DNA from: Otatea glauca
Taxonomy: Eukaryota > Streptophyta > Magnoliopsida > Poales > Poaceae
Reading direction: 5' to 3'
Assembly (NCBI GenBank): GCA_036346275.1
Contig: CM070717.1
Coordinates: 12,459,178 to 12,523,177 of the forward strand
Length of the DNA stretch: 64,000 bases
Shown piece by piece: positions 11,022 to 23,077 of this stretch. Below the pieces are notes generated by a model. The model was not told the origin of the DNA, ran no database searches, and saw nothing but the letters and a program-made list of their open reading frames with translations. Numbering within the stretch: the stretch's first letter is position 1; each line of letters starts with the position of its first letter. A program made the position numbers and the translations under genes.

Positions 11022-12420
11022 TTAGTTCGGCCTTTTAGAACTGATAGTTATCGCTAGCCGATCAAGAACCAACCCAAACGCTAGGATAGTATTTCTTACA
11101 GTATTTTCCATTAATCGCCTTAAAAAAACTATACCCTCCAACGTTTCTAGAATATAGGAATTACCATCCACTAGTTGATGAACTCTATAAGGCCCTTCCC
11201 ACATTGGAGACCACATGCCAAATCGGCTATCCCTAGAGCCGACAGGCAGTACAGTTTTCTAGACCAAATCAGCTTCATAGAAGGACTTAGGCATCACCTT
11301 TTTGTTATAAGCTCTTGCAACCCTTGCCTTGTTTTCCTTAAGCCGATCCAATGTGCGTAAGTGTAACTCTGCTAAATCATCCAAATTATCAATCATCAAA
11401 CCCTTATAGTCTTGAGCCGACAAACCATTTTGTTCGGCTATTCGTAGGGAGTCGATATTGATTTCTACTGTCAAAACGGCTTCCTGCCCATAGACTAATT
11501 GGTAAGGGAAAAGCTTTGTCACCTCATGATAAGCAAGCCGATAAGCCCACAACGACTCTGATAGTGTTTTGTGCCAATTCCATGGTTTTTCTTCATTCTT
11601 TCTTTTGATCAGCTTAATTAACGTTTTATTAGACAATTCAACCTAATCGTTAGCTTGAGCATAATAAGGTGACGAATTTGACATTTTTATGCCCAAATTT
11701 TTAGCAAAAATTTTAAACTCATCGGACATAAGCATTGTGCATTGATCGATTGTAATAGTTTGTGGTATTCCAAACCGATGAATAATATGTTCCGTAACAA
11801 ATTTGATGACTTCAACACTTGTAAAATTTTTGAGTGGGATAGCTTCAACCCATTTAAAGAAATAATCGGTCGTGGCCAAAATAAACTTATGGCCTTTGCT
11901 CAACGTAGGAAATATTTGTTTGATTACATCTATCCCCCATCCTCCAAATGGCCAAGGTTTGATAATTTGGTGTAAAGTCGATGCTGGGACCAATTGCATG
12001 TTACCAAATTTTTGACAAGTCTAGCAATCCTTTGTAATACATAAAACAATCTTCCAGCATTGTCAGCCAAAAATATCCACTACGCCTCAATAGCCATTTC
12101 ATCTTATGAGCCGATTAATGGGATCCACAGATGCCTTTGTGCGCCTCTCCCATAACAACCTTTGCTTCTTTGGCTTCAAGACATCTTAACAACAAAGCCT
12201 TATAAAGTCCGATAATTTAACACACCATCAAGGTCAACATACTTTAAAGCTTGCCACCTAATTCTCTAATCTGTTAGCTTTCAGGGGTCGATCAAATACT
12301 CCGTTATCTTTGTTCTCCAATCAACATTAACACACAAGACCGATTTCTCAATCGTCTCACGCTGCTCTAATCAGCCGAAAACTTTATAGCCCGACGCCTA
12401 CTGAGCAAGCAAGTTGGCTT
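11022..12420 (-). pseudogene. Ty3/Gypsy integrase remnant
   Basis: Minus-strand integrase, which inserts element cDNA into the host genome. Reading right to left: a decayed zinc-binding region (about 12000-12300, encoding WLLRRSGYFW-like and CxxC-like text); the catalytic core at 11643-11999 with GIDVIKQIFP, ATDYFFKWVEAIPL and FGIPQTITIDQ (first two acidic residues); a stop in AQAND*VELSNKT, where the third acidic residue follows the stop; then the C-terminal part 11259-11636 (YRLAYHEVTKLFPYQLVYGQEAVL) and 11022-11216 (WEGPYRVHQLV). Internal stops make it dead. Reverse transcriptase and gag, expected to the right, are missing. Tat-lineage membership is inferred from the antisense ORF next to it. 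Confidence 0.8.
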
Positions 12421-12430
12421 TCTCATATAA

Positions 12431-13219
12431 CTCTCTAGGAAAATTCAAGGGGTTTGATGGAATGCTCACATTTTGAAGAAAACCACAAATGAGGGAAAAA
12501 AGAGAGAAAATCACCCCAAGCTAGGGCTTCAAATTTACCCTCTAAACAACCAACCTTGAGGATTTCAAAATTTCTCACCCAAGTATTGCTTCCAACTAGA
12601 ATATGTGTTGTTTTTCCGGTGACGGCGGTTTTCTTAGCATCTAGAACAACAACAGAGGAGATTTCAGCCCGAGGATATAAATAACATAGTGAGGCACATC
12701 ACTATTGGTTCATAGGTTAGAAGCAATTGTGATGTAGCACTGGACACAACACAATCGGTTCTCACATGAGAGCTGATTGTGATGTGCATGCACATCGCTA
12801 TCTATTCTAACGAAAGTGGAAGAACTGAATGTGATTTGTCTAGTGCTACTTCACAATTTGTAGGCACCAAGAATTACAAATTGATCCTCACACATGCGTG
12901 GGACAAAGAGGTGACACCTATACTCCACTTAAGTGTATGCTCACTGTCACCCAAAAGTCCCGTGCACGGAGTATTAACTAGATGGCCCTCACCCAAACAA
13001 ATATGAGAAACCTAGTTGCATCGTACGCACATACGCATCCATGAGAGTTTTGATTCCATTTTGAACAACCATACTGGGATTGAAATCAACTCATCTAAGC
13101 ATAGCACTCGCCGTCTGTCTCAGAACCTTGGTATTGCCCACACTCACCGAGGGAAGCGAGAACAATAGCCAAAGAATGACGACCACTCAAGTTTATGCAT
13201 TAGTTGGTTGAAAACAATT
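12431..13219. mobile_element. CACTA-like subterminal sequence, left side, plus unassigned DNA
   Basis: No gene. From about 12690 it contains repeats such as ATTGGTTCATAGGTTAGAAG and CAATCGGTTCTCACATGAG, of the type found inside CACTA termini. The first is found inverted at 29060-29090 (CTTCTAACCTAAGAACCTAT), as expected of two ends of one element. I could not locate a left CACTACTACA terminus. 12431-12690 is unassigned. Confidence 0.45.
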
Positions 13220-16200
13220 TCAGGTACCCGGATATGTGTCTAGTGCTAGTTCCCAAGATCAACGCCTAGCACCCACATATCCCACATTCAAGATGTATCG
13301 CAACACATACACACAAGTTTAAGTAGTTGGCATAGATAAACATAAACTAGAGACTATTACAACTACTTAATATTACAAGTAGTGGACGACCGGACAAATA
13401 TTACGTGCCAAAAGTAAATTGCAGTGGAATATAAGCAAAAACCAAAATAAGGACAGCGGTATGCCCATCCGATAACCCATAGTTGACCGACTTGGAAAGG
13501 TCCAAGTTCATCCATCAACATAATCGTCGGACCCCAGAGTAAAGTACGAGTTGTCGGGGTATTCTTCAATACCATCGTCTATATTGTTTAAATTAAGCAA
13601 CCATGAGTACACGTATGTACTCGCAAGACTTTAGTGTATGGAAATATAGTAAATGCATAGCTAGAACAAGGATAACAAGTTTCTACACTAGTCTCATTTT
13701 CAGAATAAGGTAGATTTTGTTTGCAACTAAATGATTCGTAAAACAGTAACGGAATTATAAAGAGCATTTAATAAGAAGTTAAAATAACAGTATGTAAAGT
13801 TTATATACCACATTCCACAGCCCTACTTGGCTGCAAATAGCGACTGAAAACTGCAACCCTTGGCTCAAGAGCTTACCAACCCATTCCAACATCATTTCCA
13901 AAAGTTTTTGCAAAAGCAAGACTATACTTGACATTATTCTCCCAAATTGCTCATGACCGTGAGCATGGCTAATTAATTAGATTTTATTCTCTACAGAGAG
14001 TGTACGCTTTACCCACATGACACATTCTAGCAATCATGTCAATCATGCCTCGCGATACTCATAATATCAGATTTGTTAGACTGTGAAAAAACCGTTCAAC
14101 TAGCTAAAGCTTAGCCTTGCACCAGTGACAGTGATGTTAAATCCTTGCCATAGTTCCAGAGATCCTGAACCGATGGTGTCCCATCATGAACTCTCCCCAG
14201 GGCAAGGCATGCACCGTTGTATTGGAATGCTTAGGTCCCAACACCTCGGTGAAGCAAGCACATACAAGCAACACCGTTACGGGTGTGCCCTTACTACTTC
14301 GGCATACCAAAATGCAAGCTTAAACTTCAACTAATATAATGAGTTTAGGCTATCCCATACAAGCACATGTGGTAGCACCAATTTACTTAGGTGATAGTAT
14401 CAAGTTCGGTCCTTAACCGACCTAGGCGAGAATCTCCCCCTAACTACACGTGAGGTCCTTTTCACTCCCCAAGTTTAAGTAATAACTCGTCTGCGTATAA
14501 ACCATAAGTTTTGAGTTGAATTTTTACCAAATTACACGAAAACCATACCACGGGTCCGTACCATTAAACAGAGTTGCTCAAGCTAGTTTGAAATGTGTCC
14601 CATCATTTAAAAGTCGTTCTAGTGAGCATGTCTAAGCATGTGCGTAATGTATTACGCAAGTATTACGCAAGTGACACTAAGTAATGTCTACACCAATACT
14701 AGGTAACAATGGCAAGTAATCAAATGACAAGGTAAAGGAAATGCATACAATTGGAATTTGCTACCATCACCCACAATATAGCAAGTTTAAAACATACACG
14801 CATGCATATAGTTTGATAAAACAATATAACTTTGTAAAATATGGGATCAACATGATCAAAGGAGGGTGCTTGCCTAGTTGCTCTTCGTCGGGGTTGTAAT
14901 CGGGATCGTAGTCGGGGTCGTTATCAACTGACTCCGAGACGTCGTCGTCTACACGTTTAAACAACAAGATCGGCAACAAAAGAAAATAACAACGTATCAA
15001 ATAGGGAAAATAGAAATTAGATGCAAATACCAAATTAAAACATACCAAGAACAAGGTGATTTTGAGTTCTTGAATTATCTCTTGTATAACGATTTCATTA
15101 GCACTTAGCTCATGTGAGGCCCATTGCATGAATTTGTTACTTTCTTTTGTTGATTTCAAGAAGCTATAGCTGAGCACATACATATGGTTGTTTATGAATT
15201 CAAGAGGCTAAATTTATGTATTTTAGTATATACAATTTCGAATTCAAGATGCAAAAATTATTTGGTTTAATAGAAGCAAGTCATTAGTTAGTGTTACACA
15301 TGAATAGTGCTTAGCCTTAAGTGTCTTTGTATAAAAGCAATCTCTACATGTTGGGTCTGCAATTCTAAGTTATTGGCTGCTACTACATGGTTACATGATG
15401 ATTCTTGCGTTACGGGTACTTTGGTTAAAGGCTTTTAATCTCAATTATTCATACAACGTGGCTCCGACAACCTTATCGTTTTGGGTATTTGCGTTAACGG
15501 AATTTATATGCTAAGCAAGTTGTAAATAAGATATTTTTCTATATTTTGGATGCTATATACTAAAGTGTGTTTCTGGGCTGTTCTTCTCAAAATTTGTGTT
15601 TAGACGAGTTGTTTTACGAACTGCCGAAAATGACTAAGTGTTTTAGAATCTGCGCAACTAGTGATAGTTTAGGGTGTTTGGTTTGGCAAGATTCAGATGC
15701 AAAGCATGTTTTAAATAAGATATTTTCTAGGTTCTGGAAGCACTTATATCAAAGCGTGTTTCTGGGCTATTTCTCCATAATTTTTCCTTTAAACATGATA
15801 TTTTACGGGCTACCAAAATGGCTTAAGTGATCATGAAGTTTAATTACGTGATTGCGGATCAGTTTTCTTTTTACGTTTGCGACTGCACCTTATAGGATAT
15901 TCTAACCATTCTTAGGCATTAGTAGGGGATATCCCTAAGTGTGTTTCAAAGTTGATTCCGCGATATTTCGCATTTATTCGAGATGTTTTTCACACAGGTG
16001 ATTACTAAGGCCTTATATGAACTTAACTCGAAGTTGCTGAAACAGGGATTATTTTAGCATAGCCAAAAAGGGCATAACATTTTAAGGTCATAGGATTTGG
16101 TTTTGTCGAATTTGAGGTTGGTTTGCGAAAGTTATGACCATTTGAACCATTCAAGTATTGGAAATCCAGCTAATGAGTATTTGACGCTCACTATGGTAAA

Positions 16201-16548
16201 ACTCAAATATTTTTGTATATTTATAATCCTTGCAATCCCAGGAGTGTATCTAAACAGGTTTTACCAAAATTTAAATTCATTTGGTTCATATTTTAACCAT
16301 TTGATTTTGCATGCAAGAGAGGCTTCTCACATTCACTTTTTTTATTCAATTTGCATTCAAATCTAAATGTTTTTGTAGAAATGGAACATCCATGGCTGGA
16401 GGAACATGTGAGACTAATTTCATGTTTTTTTGGAGTCATGGATTACATAGTTGCTTCATAATACCAAAAAGAAACTTTTGATCAAACTCGATTTAATTAA
16501 TTAAATTGCAATCAACATATGAATTTTTATTGCATATTCTAAATCCTT
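13220..16548 (-). mobile_element. Long Gypsy (Del/Tekay-like) LTR, 3' portion, interrupted by element C
   Basis: The minus strand matches, in order, landmarks of the plus-strand LTR of element F: the segment at 13975-14020 corresponds to about 60490-60540, and the acidic-looking stretch at 14870-14950 to about 59560-59640. It also resembles the end of the solo LTR at 46295-49567. It is interrupted at 16548 by element C and resumes at 27408. The left boundary near 13220 is decayed and approximate. ORFs inside (for example 14767-15183) are not genes. Confidence 0.65.
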
Positions 16549-18052
16549 TGAAGGACAGAGATGGCGAACAGAGGGGGGGTGAATGGTCGCAAATAAAATC
16601 TCCCCCAAAATACTCCAACAAAAACCTCGACAAGATCGCTCAAAGGAAATCGTGAAAAACATGAAAAACTAGACAACTATGTGTACCCCAAGCTTGCATG
16701 GATAAGTACCATAAAATTTGTGGGGATTTTTGAGTCACAATACCGGTTGTCTAGTGTCCAAGATAAAGAGGAATCAATTCAAACTCTTGCTTTTAGAAAG
16801 GACATCAATTCAAATCACAAAAGTCACTTTCAGAAAAGCAAAAGCAGAATTTCCAGAACTTGTCCACAATTTGCACAGGAGGTTGGTGGGTTTCTGCAGC
16901 TCACAAAATTTAGAGACTTTTTCTCCCTATGAGCATCAGAGTCGTGAAGAACTCCAAAATTTTCCTGCAAGTGGATGTCAGAGTTCCGCACCTCCTCCAA
17001 CAAGAATCACTTGAAAAAGATTTTTCTAGATTTTTATAGAAATCAAACACTGACTGCTGCGCGAAGAACAAGTTCTGAACAAAGTTGGAACTTGAAAGAA
17101 AAGATGTTCTCTACTCAATCCAAGAGTGCAAAAGAGATGTAAAACCATATGAACACACTCAAAACATCCAAGATCAGCAGCATTTAGAAGGTGGGGAGGC
17201 AAATCCAAATGACATGAAAGTAAATTGCGAGAATGTAATTGCGGGAATGTAAATGCTGAATTTAAATTGCGTAAAGTAAAGACATAATGTAAATGCGTAA
17301 AATAAATTCAGAGGTGGATGGATAAAACTTTCATTTCTGGAAGGAGAGGTTACAAAGCCTCACTTTCATGTGGGCAAAGCTCAAAGGAGCATTCACAAAC
17401 CTCAAAACCTTCAAGGGAAGGAGGCTACCCCTCCACCCCTATTTATACTACTCTTGGGCCACCTACCACCCTTGGATGAGTCCCTCAAACCTAGAGCACT
17501 CATCTAAGGGCTAGGATTAACCCACACACACAGCCATGCAAGGGCTAACCCAAAACCCACACACATACCGGGTTTTCTTGCACGGTTTTTAAAGCATACT
17601 ACCTAGACCCGCTAACCTATCAACTAGACCTAAATCCGACGGCCCTCATTGATCCACGCGGCATCTAGCTAGCATCATCTCCTTTCCTTGTCTTCTTGAC
17701 TTGCTCGGACTCCGTCTCCATCATCTTCCGGCGATCTCCCAACCGTCTGGACCTCCGAAGCTCCTCGCCTAGTCCCGGTCATCCTTCGCCTCACCATGAC
17801 CTAGCACCGTCGTCCTGCAACCATCAAAAACAAGGAAACTCCTCACATAGCAATGCCCACAATGATGTGCAATAAACCATCCAACTCATCACTACCGCGT
17901 CCATAAGACCGTTACTGCCACTCCTGGCAGAGACAACTCAAAATGCTTTATTTTGAAAATCAATCCTAATCAAACTCAAACTTGAGCACAACTTGCTCAA
18001 ATGAAGTCAAATACTAATCATAAACATGGATGGACCTCCACATGGTCCTTCA
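16549..18052 (-). mobile_element. 3' LTR of element C
   Basis: 1504 bp with TGAAGGAC/GTCCTTCA terminal inverted repeats. Its inner end abuts a polypurine tract. A TATA-like box (minus strand) lies at 17440-17449. It carries only a short remnant of the GGTAGTGCCG motif (17883-17935). Confidence 0.95.
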
Positions 18053-19896
18053 ATCTCCCCCTTGATGAGTATATTGACAAACCACACAAAAAGGCATAAA
18101 TTTGAGTTTGAAGAAAATGAAGAAGAAAGCAATTTTTAGTTGCAAAGTCAAACTTGGTCCAAAGATAGAAATTAGAACCATGACCAATTTGACGAAGAGG
18201 AATTTAGATTTTAGAGTTAAATTTAAGAAAGAGCAAGTTTTCAACAAAAACTCTAAAATCCAACTAAACATGTCAAATGTGATTATGAGATTATGATCCA
18301 ACATAAGTAGTAGCATAGTTTTACAAAGATCATAATAACCAAATAAGCATTCACATTTTTATCTTTTTAGTGATGCCTTTTCTACGTTTTCTCCCCCTTT
18401 TAGCAATATAGGCATCAATTTTTTTTATGTATGCATGAAATGCAATCGAAAGTGCTTTGAAGATTATCCAATTGATCAAAATGGAAGGAAATTACACCAA
18501 GCTTGTCAATTTTAGAAGATGACTAAACTAAGACATGTCCAAGTGCAAATACGAGCTTAGTTTTGAATATTTCATTTTTAGCAAGATTTGACAAATGCAA
18601 CACTTAGCTTTAGTTTCAAAAATAGAAGAATAGCCACTCTAAGGATCAAAAGGAAAACCTAGAGTTCAACCTACTCAACACTTTGGGGAATCTAGAAGAG
18701 TATACAAGGTCCTTCGGGCTCATTTATCACTTAATGCAAATTTTGATTTATCATCATACAAGACATAGAGGGGTGCAAATGTTTGACATTATTTGCATTC
18801 TTTACCCACATATGCCTTTGTTTTTAATTTATTTGCATTTTCTTTTGACAACCAATTGACTCAAGCCATATGCGACCATCTCAAGATGAACTCTTAAGAG
18901 GATGGTCTAGGTCAAACACGATGTATTCCAAGTTCATCCCAAGTGCAATGGGAAGCGGTCTTGTGAATGCAAGGTGTTGAGTCGTATGTGCACAAGAAGA
19001 GTCAATTTTGTTTAATTTTCATTTTTAGCACAATGATTCATGAGCAATTGAAGGACTCTAGCATGGATCAAACTAGTTTCACCCAAGTTGCTATAGGGAC
19101 TCTAGAGAACTCCAAAATTTCTCAAATTATGGCACAAACCTCTAGAGAAGAAACCTAGCAAGTAAAAGCAACAAGTTTCATAAGGTTTTTCATTTAATAC
19201 TTTTTCATTTTAAAGCTTAGCAAGTTAAATGAACTTGGACATATCTGAGCTAGTGATTTCCTCCATATGATGCAGCATGGTGTATAGCATGATGAAGAAA
19301 TCAATTGCATAATAGACAAAGCTCATTAAACAGGAAATGCAGTCTATATGCAATGCACGAATAGATTCCCAAACTCCTCCTCAACAAATGAATCAATTTT
19401 AAGGTCAAATTTGGTTAAAGTTGAGTTATTATCAAGATTAGGCACAAAGAAAAACCGAATGAACTCAATAATAACCAGAAAAACAGAATGAGGAGAAGAA
19501 GTCGAGAAACTGCAAAACTGGATGGCTATAGAGCATAGAAAAGATATAAGAGACTCACTACGGCTTAGACTCGCTCTTATCTTCCCAGTGACTGACATAG
19601 GGAAGCTGACTCTATATCCCAACTAAGGAGTGCACATGCACTGTCTACCCAGGAGGCCCAATACCTGCTAGACTTATAAGACTGTGAGGGAACTCAACCT
19701 AGAGAGAAGAGAGAACAGCTAATCACGCATGATAGCAACCTAAAGCACAAGATAAGAGGTCCATGCAAGGCATGCCAGAAGTCTAAGTGAGTGAACTCAA
19801 CTCAAGAAAACAAGCCCAAAGTCACCCAAAAGAAATACAAAGAAAAGAAAAGCTGGAAGAAAATATATAATACATAATATACAAACCAGCTCCCCC
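18053..19896 (-). other. Element C 3' noncoding region with polypurine tracts
   Basis: 1.84 kb between the RNase H stop and the 3' LTR with no supportable gene; small ORFs such as 18050-18316 are accidental. G-rich tracts on the minus strand lie at 18053-18066 (CAAGGGGGAGAT, next to the LTR), 18389-18399 (AAAAGGGGGAGAA) and 19889-19900 (GAGGGGGAGCTGG, right after the pol stop). All three positions have counterparts in element B. Confidence 0.8.
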
Positions 19897-20781
19897 TCAC
19901 GAAAGGCCGTAAGGGCTCACGACTCCAAGCTCACTCCTCAAGGCAACAAATCTAGAGCTATCCAAAGGCTTGGTGAAGATATCGGCTAATGGAAGGTCAC
20001 TCTCTACGAACTGAAGCACGATATCTCCCTTCTCCACATGGTCTCTAAGGAAGTGATATCTAATATCAATGTGTTTGGTCCGGAATGTTGCCTTTGGGTT
20101 TTTAGCAATGCAAATAGATGAAGTGTTGTCACGAAAAAGTGGCACACTCTCTATCTCTAACCCATAGTCCCGTAAGGTCGATCTCATCCAGAGCACCTGG
20201 CTATAGCAACTAGATGCAGCAACATACTCGGCCTCGCCGGTGGGTATGCAACCCAGTACTTCCTAGATGACCAAGAAACAAGAGAAGTACCAATGAATTG
20301 GCAAGTGCGAAGTGCTCTTCCTATCTATCCTACACCCGAGAAAGTCGGCATCGGAAAAGGCTCGAGAGATAGACAAGAAGGCGAAGAGTACCAAATACCA
20401 TAATCGGTGGTAGCACGAAGGTACTGAAGATGCGCTTGACCGCTTAGCGGTGAGAGCGCGAGGAGAAGCTTGAAATCGGCGCCACGGACACACAAATAAA
20501 TGTATGTCCGGCCTCGAAGCAGTGAGGTACAAGAGGGAGCCGATCATGCTCCGAAACTCCTTTTGATCAGCAGGCTCACCATCCTCATCGGGCTCGAGAA
20601 CAGCAGTGGTGGCCATAGGAGTCATCACCGGCTTCCCATCAGACATATCGAAGTGCCTCAGGAGGTCACGGGTATACTTGCCTTGATGCAAGAAAGTACC
20701 CTCCCGAGTCTGCTTGATTTGCAAGCCAAGAAAGTAGCTCAACTCGCCCATCATACTCATCTCAAACTCTGTGCTCATCAC
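19897..20781 (-). pseudogene. Element C pol, 3' part: reverse transcriptase connection and RNase H
   Basis: After a stop just past the reverse transcriptase YVDD region, the minus-strand ORF 20263-20781 continues with GELSYFLGLQIKQ, GKYTRDLLRHF, MIGSLLYLTASRPDI (Copia reverse transcriptase C-terminus) and, after frame disturbance, AFSDADFLGCRIDRKSTS, the start of RNase H with its first catalytic Asp. 19897-20196 encodes the rest: LFRDNTSSICIAKNP, TKHIDIRYHFLRDHVE and ADIFTKPLD, ending at 19897. A stop and frameshifts separate the segments, so it cannot be made as one protein. Confidence 0.9.
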
Positions 20782-20790
20782 CTTAGAAAA

Positions 20791-22578
20791 CTAAGATACA
20801 AGCGAATGAGATGAGCCACCAAAAATGATATCGTCCACATAAATCTGGACAAGAAGAAAATGAGACTCATGGTGTCTGATGAATAGAGTTTTGTCTACTA
20901 TGCCCATTTTGATGTCATGGCTGAGAAGAAAAGACTTGAGCCTCTCATACCATGCTCTGGGGGCCTGCTTGAGTCCATACAAAGCTTTGGAGAGCTTGTA
21001 TACATGACTCGGAAACTTGGGGTTCTCGAATCCTGGAGGTTGTTTGACATAAACCTCTTCCTCAATATAGCCATTGAGGAATGCACTCTTGACATCCATT
21101 TGATAGAGCTTGAAGCCCTGTGATGCAGAGAATGCAAGCAAGATCCTAATAGCCTCTAGTCTAGCTACAGGGGCAAAGGTCTCCTCAAAGTCAAGACCCT
21201 CAACCTGAGAAAAGCCCTGTGCAACTAGCTTAGCCTTGTTGCGAATGACAACCCCATCCTCACTCTGCTTGTTTTTGAACACCCACTTGGTCCCAATGAC
21301 ATTATGACCAGATGGGGGCTCGACAAGCTGCCATACCTTGTTCCTCTCAAAGTTCTCAAGTTCCTCATGCATAGCATTAATCCACGATTCATCGGATAAT
21401 GCATGAGAGACATCCTTCGGCTCAAAGGTGGCAACGAAGGCAGAGTGGAGGCAGAAACTGGACAAACCTAATTTTGAGCGAGTGACCCACTCAAACAGAT
21501 CACCAATGATCAGATCAGGTGGATGAGCTTTCTGGATATGTCGGGGAGGACCAGAAGCAGAAGTGGCCTCTACCTCATGCACAGAAGAGGTAGGAGCAGA
21601 GCCACTCGCTGAAGGAGAGTCAGAAGGCAAGGGCTGGTCTCCTTGAGGTGCAGAAATGGAAACAAGAGGCACCTTAGGTGTAGAGGGAACTGGATTCGGT
21701 TGAACACCATCATCTCCATCATACTCATCTTCTACAAAGATGGTCTCGGAGGGATAAGAAGAGCCTGAAACATCAGGTCTAGCTCCTGGGCTAGCCTCAT
21801 CAAAGGTCACATCACAGGTCTCTATGATCCTATGCGCATCAACACTCCAGACCCTATAGCTACGAGAAGAAGTCGGGTAACGTAGAAAGATACCATCAGA
21901 AGAGCGAGACTCAAACTTATCTAGGTTACCAGACTTCAAGATAAAACACTTGCAACCGAAAACGCGAAAATGAGACACACTGGGCTTTCGCCCATACCTC
22001 AACTCATAAGAAGTGCGATGCAGATGTGCTCTCAAAAACACGCGATTAGAAACATGGCAAGCAGTAGCTATAGCCTCAGCCCAAAACTTCCTAGGAGTAC
22101 TATACTCGTCTAGCATCGTCCTAGCCATCTCAACCAAGGTCCTGTTCTTCCTTTCTACTATGCCATTCTGCTGAGGGGCGTAGGGAGAAGAGAACTGATG
22201 CTCTAAACCAGACTCCACACAGAAACTCTCAAAGTAGGAATTCTTGAACTCCGTGCCATTATCACTGCGTATAGCTCTTAATGCACTTGGGAGCTCAATA
22301 GACAACCTACTGACCAAACCCCTGAAGTGAGAAAAAGTCTCATCCTTTGAGGCCATGAAGAATACCCAAGAGTATCTAGAAAAATCATCAACGATGACCA
22401 GAACATACCACTTCCCTCCTGCTGACTGCACTCTAGCTGGACCAACAATGTCCATATGTAAAAGCTGTCCTGGTGCATCAGTCATCACTACGGTGACTGG
22501 AGGATGAGAAGCAGTAACCATCTTGCCATGTCGGCAAGGAGAGCAAACTAAGTCTTTGACCATCTTGAGTTTGGGCAA
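20791..22578 (-). CDS. Element C pol: integrase and reverse transcriptase, 595-codon open segment
   Basis: The longest intact reading frame in the window. Residues 12-15 hold the last CxxC of the integrase zinc finger. The integrase core carries D43 (HMDIVGP), D106 (RSDNGTEF) and E142 (NGIVERKNRTL), a D-D-35-E spacing. A GKR-like C-terminal region and a variable Ser/Pro-rich linker (about 270-350) follow. Reverse transcriptase begins near residue 400: GTKWVFK, KARLVAQGF-like (KAKLVAQGF), QMDVKSAFLNG with a catalytic Asp, YGLKQAPRAWY, and YVDD at 580-583. The frame ends 12 residues after YVDD at a nonsense codon where the family reads on. It is a polyprotein fragment, not a protein with its own start; the Met at 22578 is merely the first in the open stretch. 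Confidence 0.92.
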   Translation of the reverse strand: MPKLKMVKDLVCSPCRHGKMVTASHPPVTVVMTDAPGQLLHMDIVGPARVQSAGGKWYVLVIVDDFSRYSWVFFMASKDETFSHFRGLVSRLSIELPSALRAIRSDNGTEFKNSYFESFCVESGLEHQFSSPYAPQQNGIVERKNRTLVEMARTMLDEYSTPRKFWAEAIATACHVSNRVFLRAHLHRTSYELRYGRKPSVSHFRVFGCKCFILKSGNLDKFESRSSDGIFLRYPTSSRSYRVWSVDAHRIIETCDVTFDEASPGARPDVSGSSYPSETIFVEDEYDGDDGVQPNPVPSTPKVPLVSISAPQGDQPLPSDSPSASGSAPTSSVHEVEATSASGPPRHIQKAHPPDLIIGDLFEWVTRSKLGLSSFCLHSAFVATFEPKDVSHALSDESWINAMHEELENFERNKVWQLVEPPSGHNVIGTKWVFKNKQSEDGVVIRNKAKLVAQGFSQVEGLDFEETFAPVARLEAIRILLAFSASQGFKLYQMDVKSAFLNGYIEEEVYVKQPPGFENPKFPSHVYKLSKALYGLKQAPRAWYERLKSFLLSHDIKMGIVDKTLFIRHHESHFLLVQIYVDDIIFGGSSHSLVS

Positions 22579-23077
22579 ACCCGAATGAGATCGTGGTCGC
22601 TAACTCGGGTCAAATGATCAAAACCAATGTGACCAAGTCTCCTATGCGGAAGGAGAGATCACGGGACTCGAAGCAATCAAACATCGAAGAGAGTCTCGGA
22701 AGAAGCGAGAAAAATCAGCACGAAAGACTCTCCCAAATCTAGAAATCCATAAACTAACCCTCCCGATGAATCAAGAATTCTCTGAGCATTACTCTTGAAG
22801 CTTACCTCGAAAGAGTCATCGATAAGTCGAGAAACAGAGAGCGATTGTATTGCGACTTACTTACTAAGGCAACATCTTTAAGAATGAAATTTTGGTTAAT
22901 GCAGATGGTACCTTTAGCAATGACTCTACCTGTAGATGCATCCCCAAAAGTGATTAACTCATCACCGGGGGCTCGGACTAGGGAAGAGAACCAACGAGAA
23001 TCTCCGGTCATATGACGAGAACAACCGGAGTCAACAATCCAAACATCGCCCTTCCCCATCCGATTTAACCCGATCAA
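22579..23077 (-). pseudogene. Element C protease and integrase zinc-finger start
   Basis: The segment 22802-23077 encodes the aspartic protease core WIVDSGCSRHMTGD (active Asp at residue 16 of the open stretch) with ITFGDAS downstream. It would cut the polyprotein. In the gap to the integrase ORF (22579-22800) the minus strand encodes RRLGHIGFDH, the His-containing half of the integrase HHCC finger, out of frame with its neighbours. At least two frame breaks lie here. Confidence 0.85.

Noticed and set aside
14767..15183. 138-codon ORF with an acidic DNDPDYDPDYNPDEEQ stretch
   Set aside because: The acidic stretch corresponds to a conserved LTR segment also present near 59580; it is noncoding LTR sequence.
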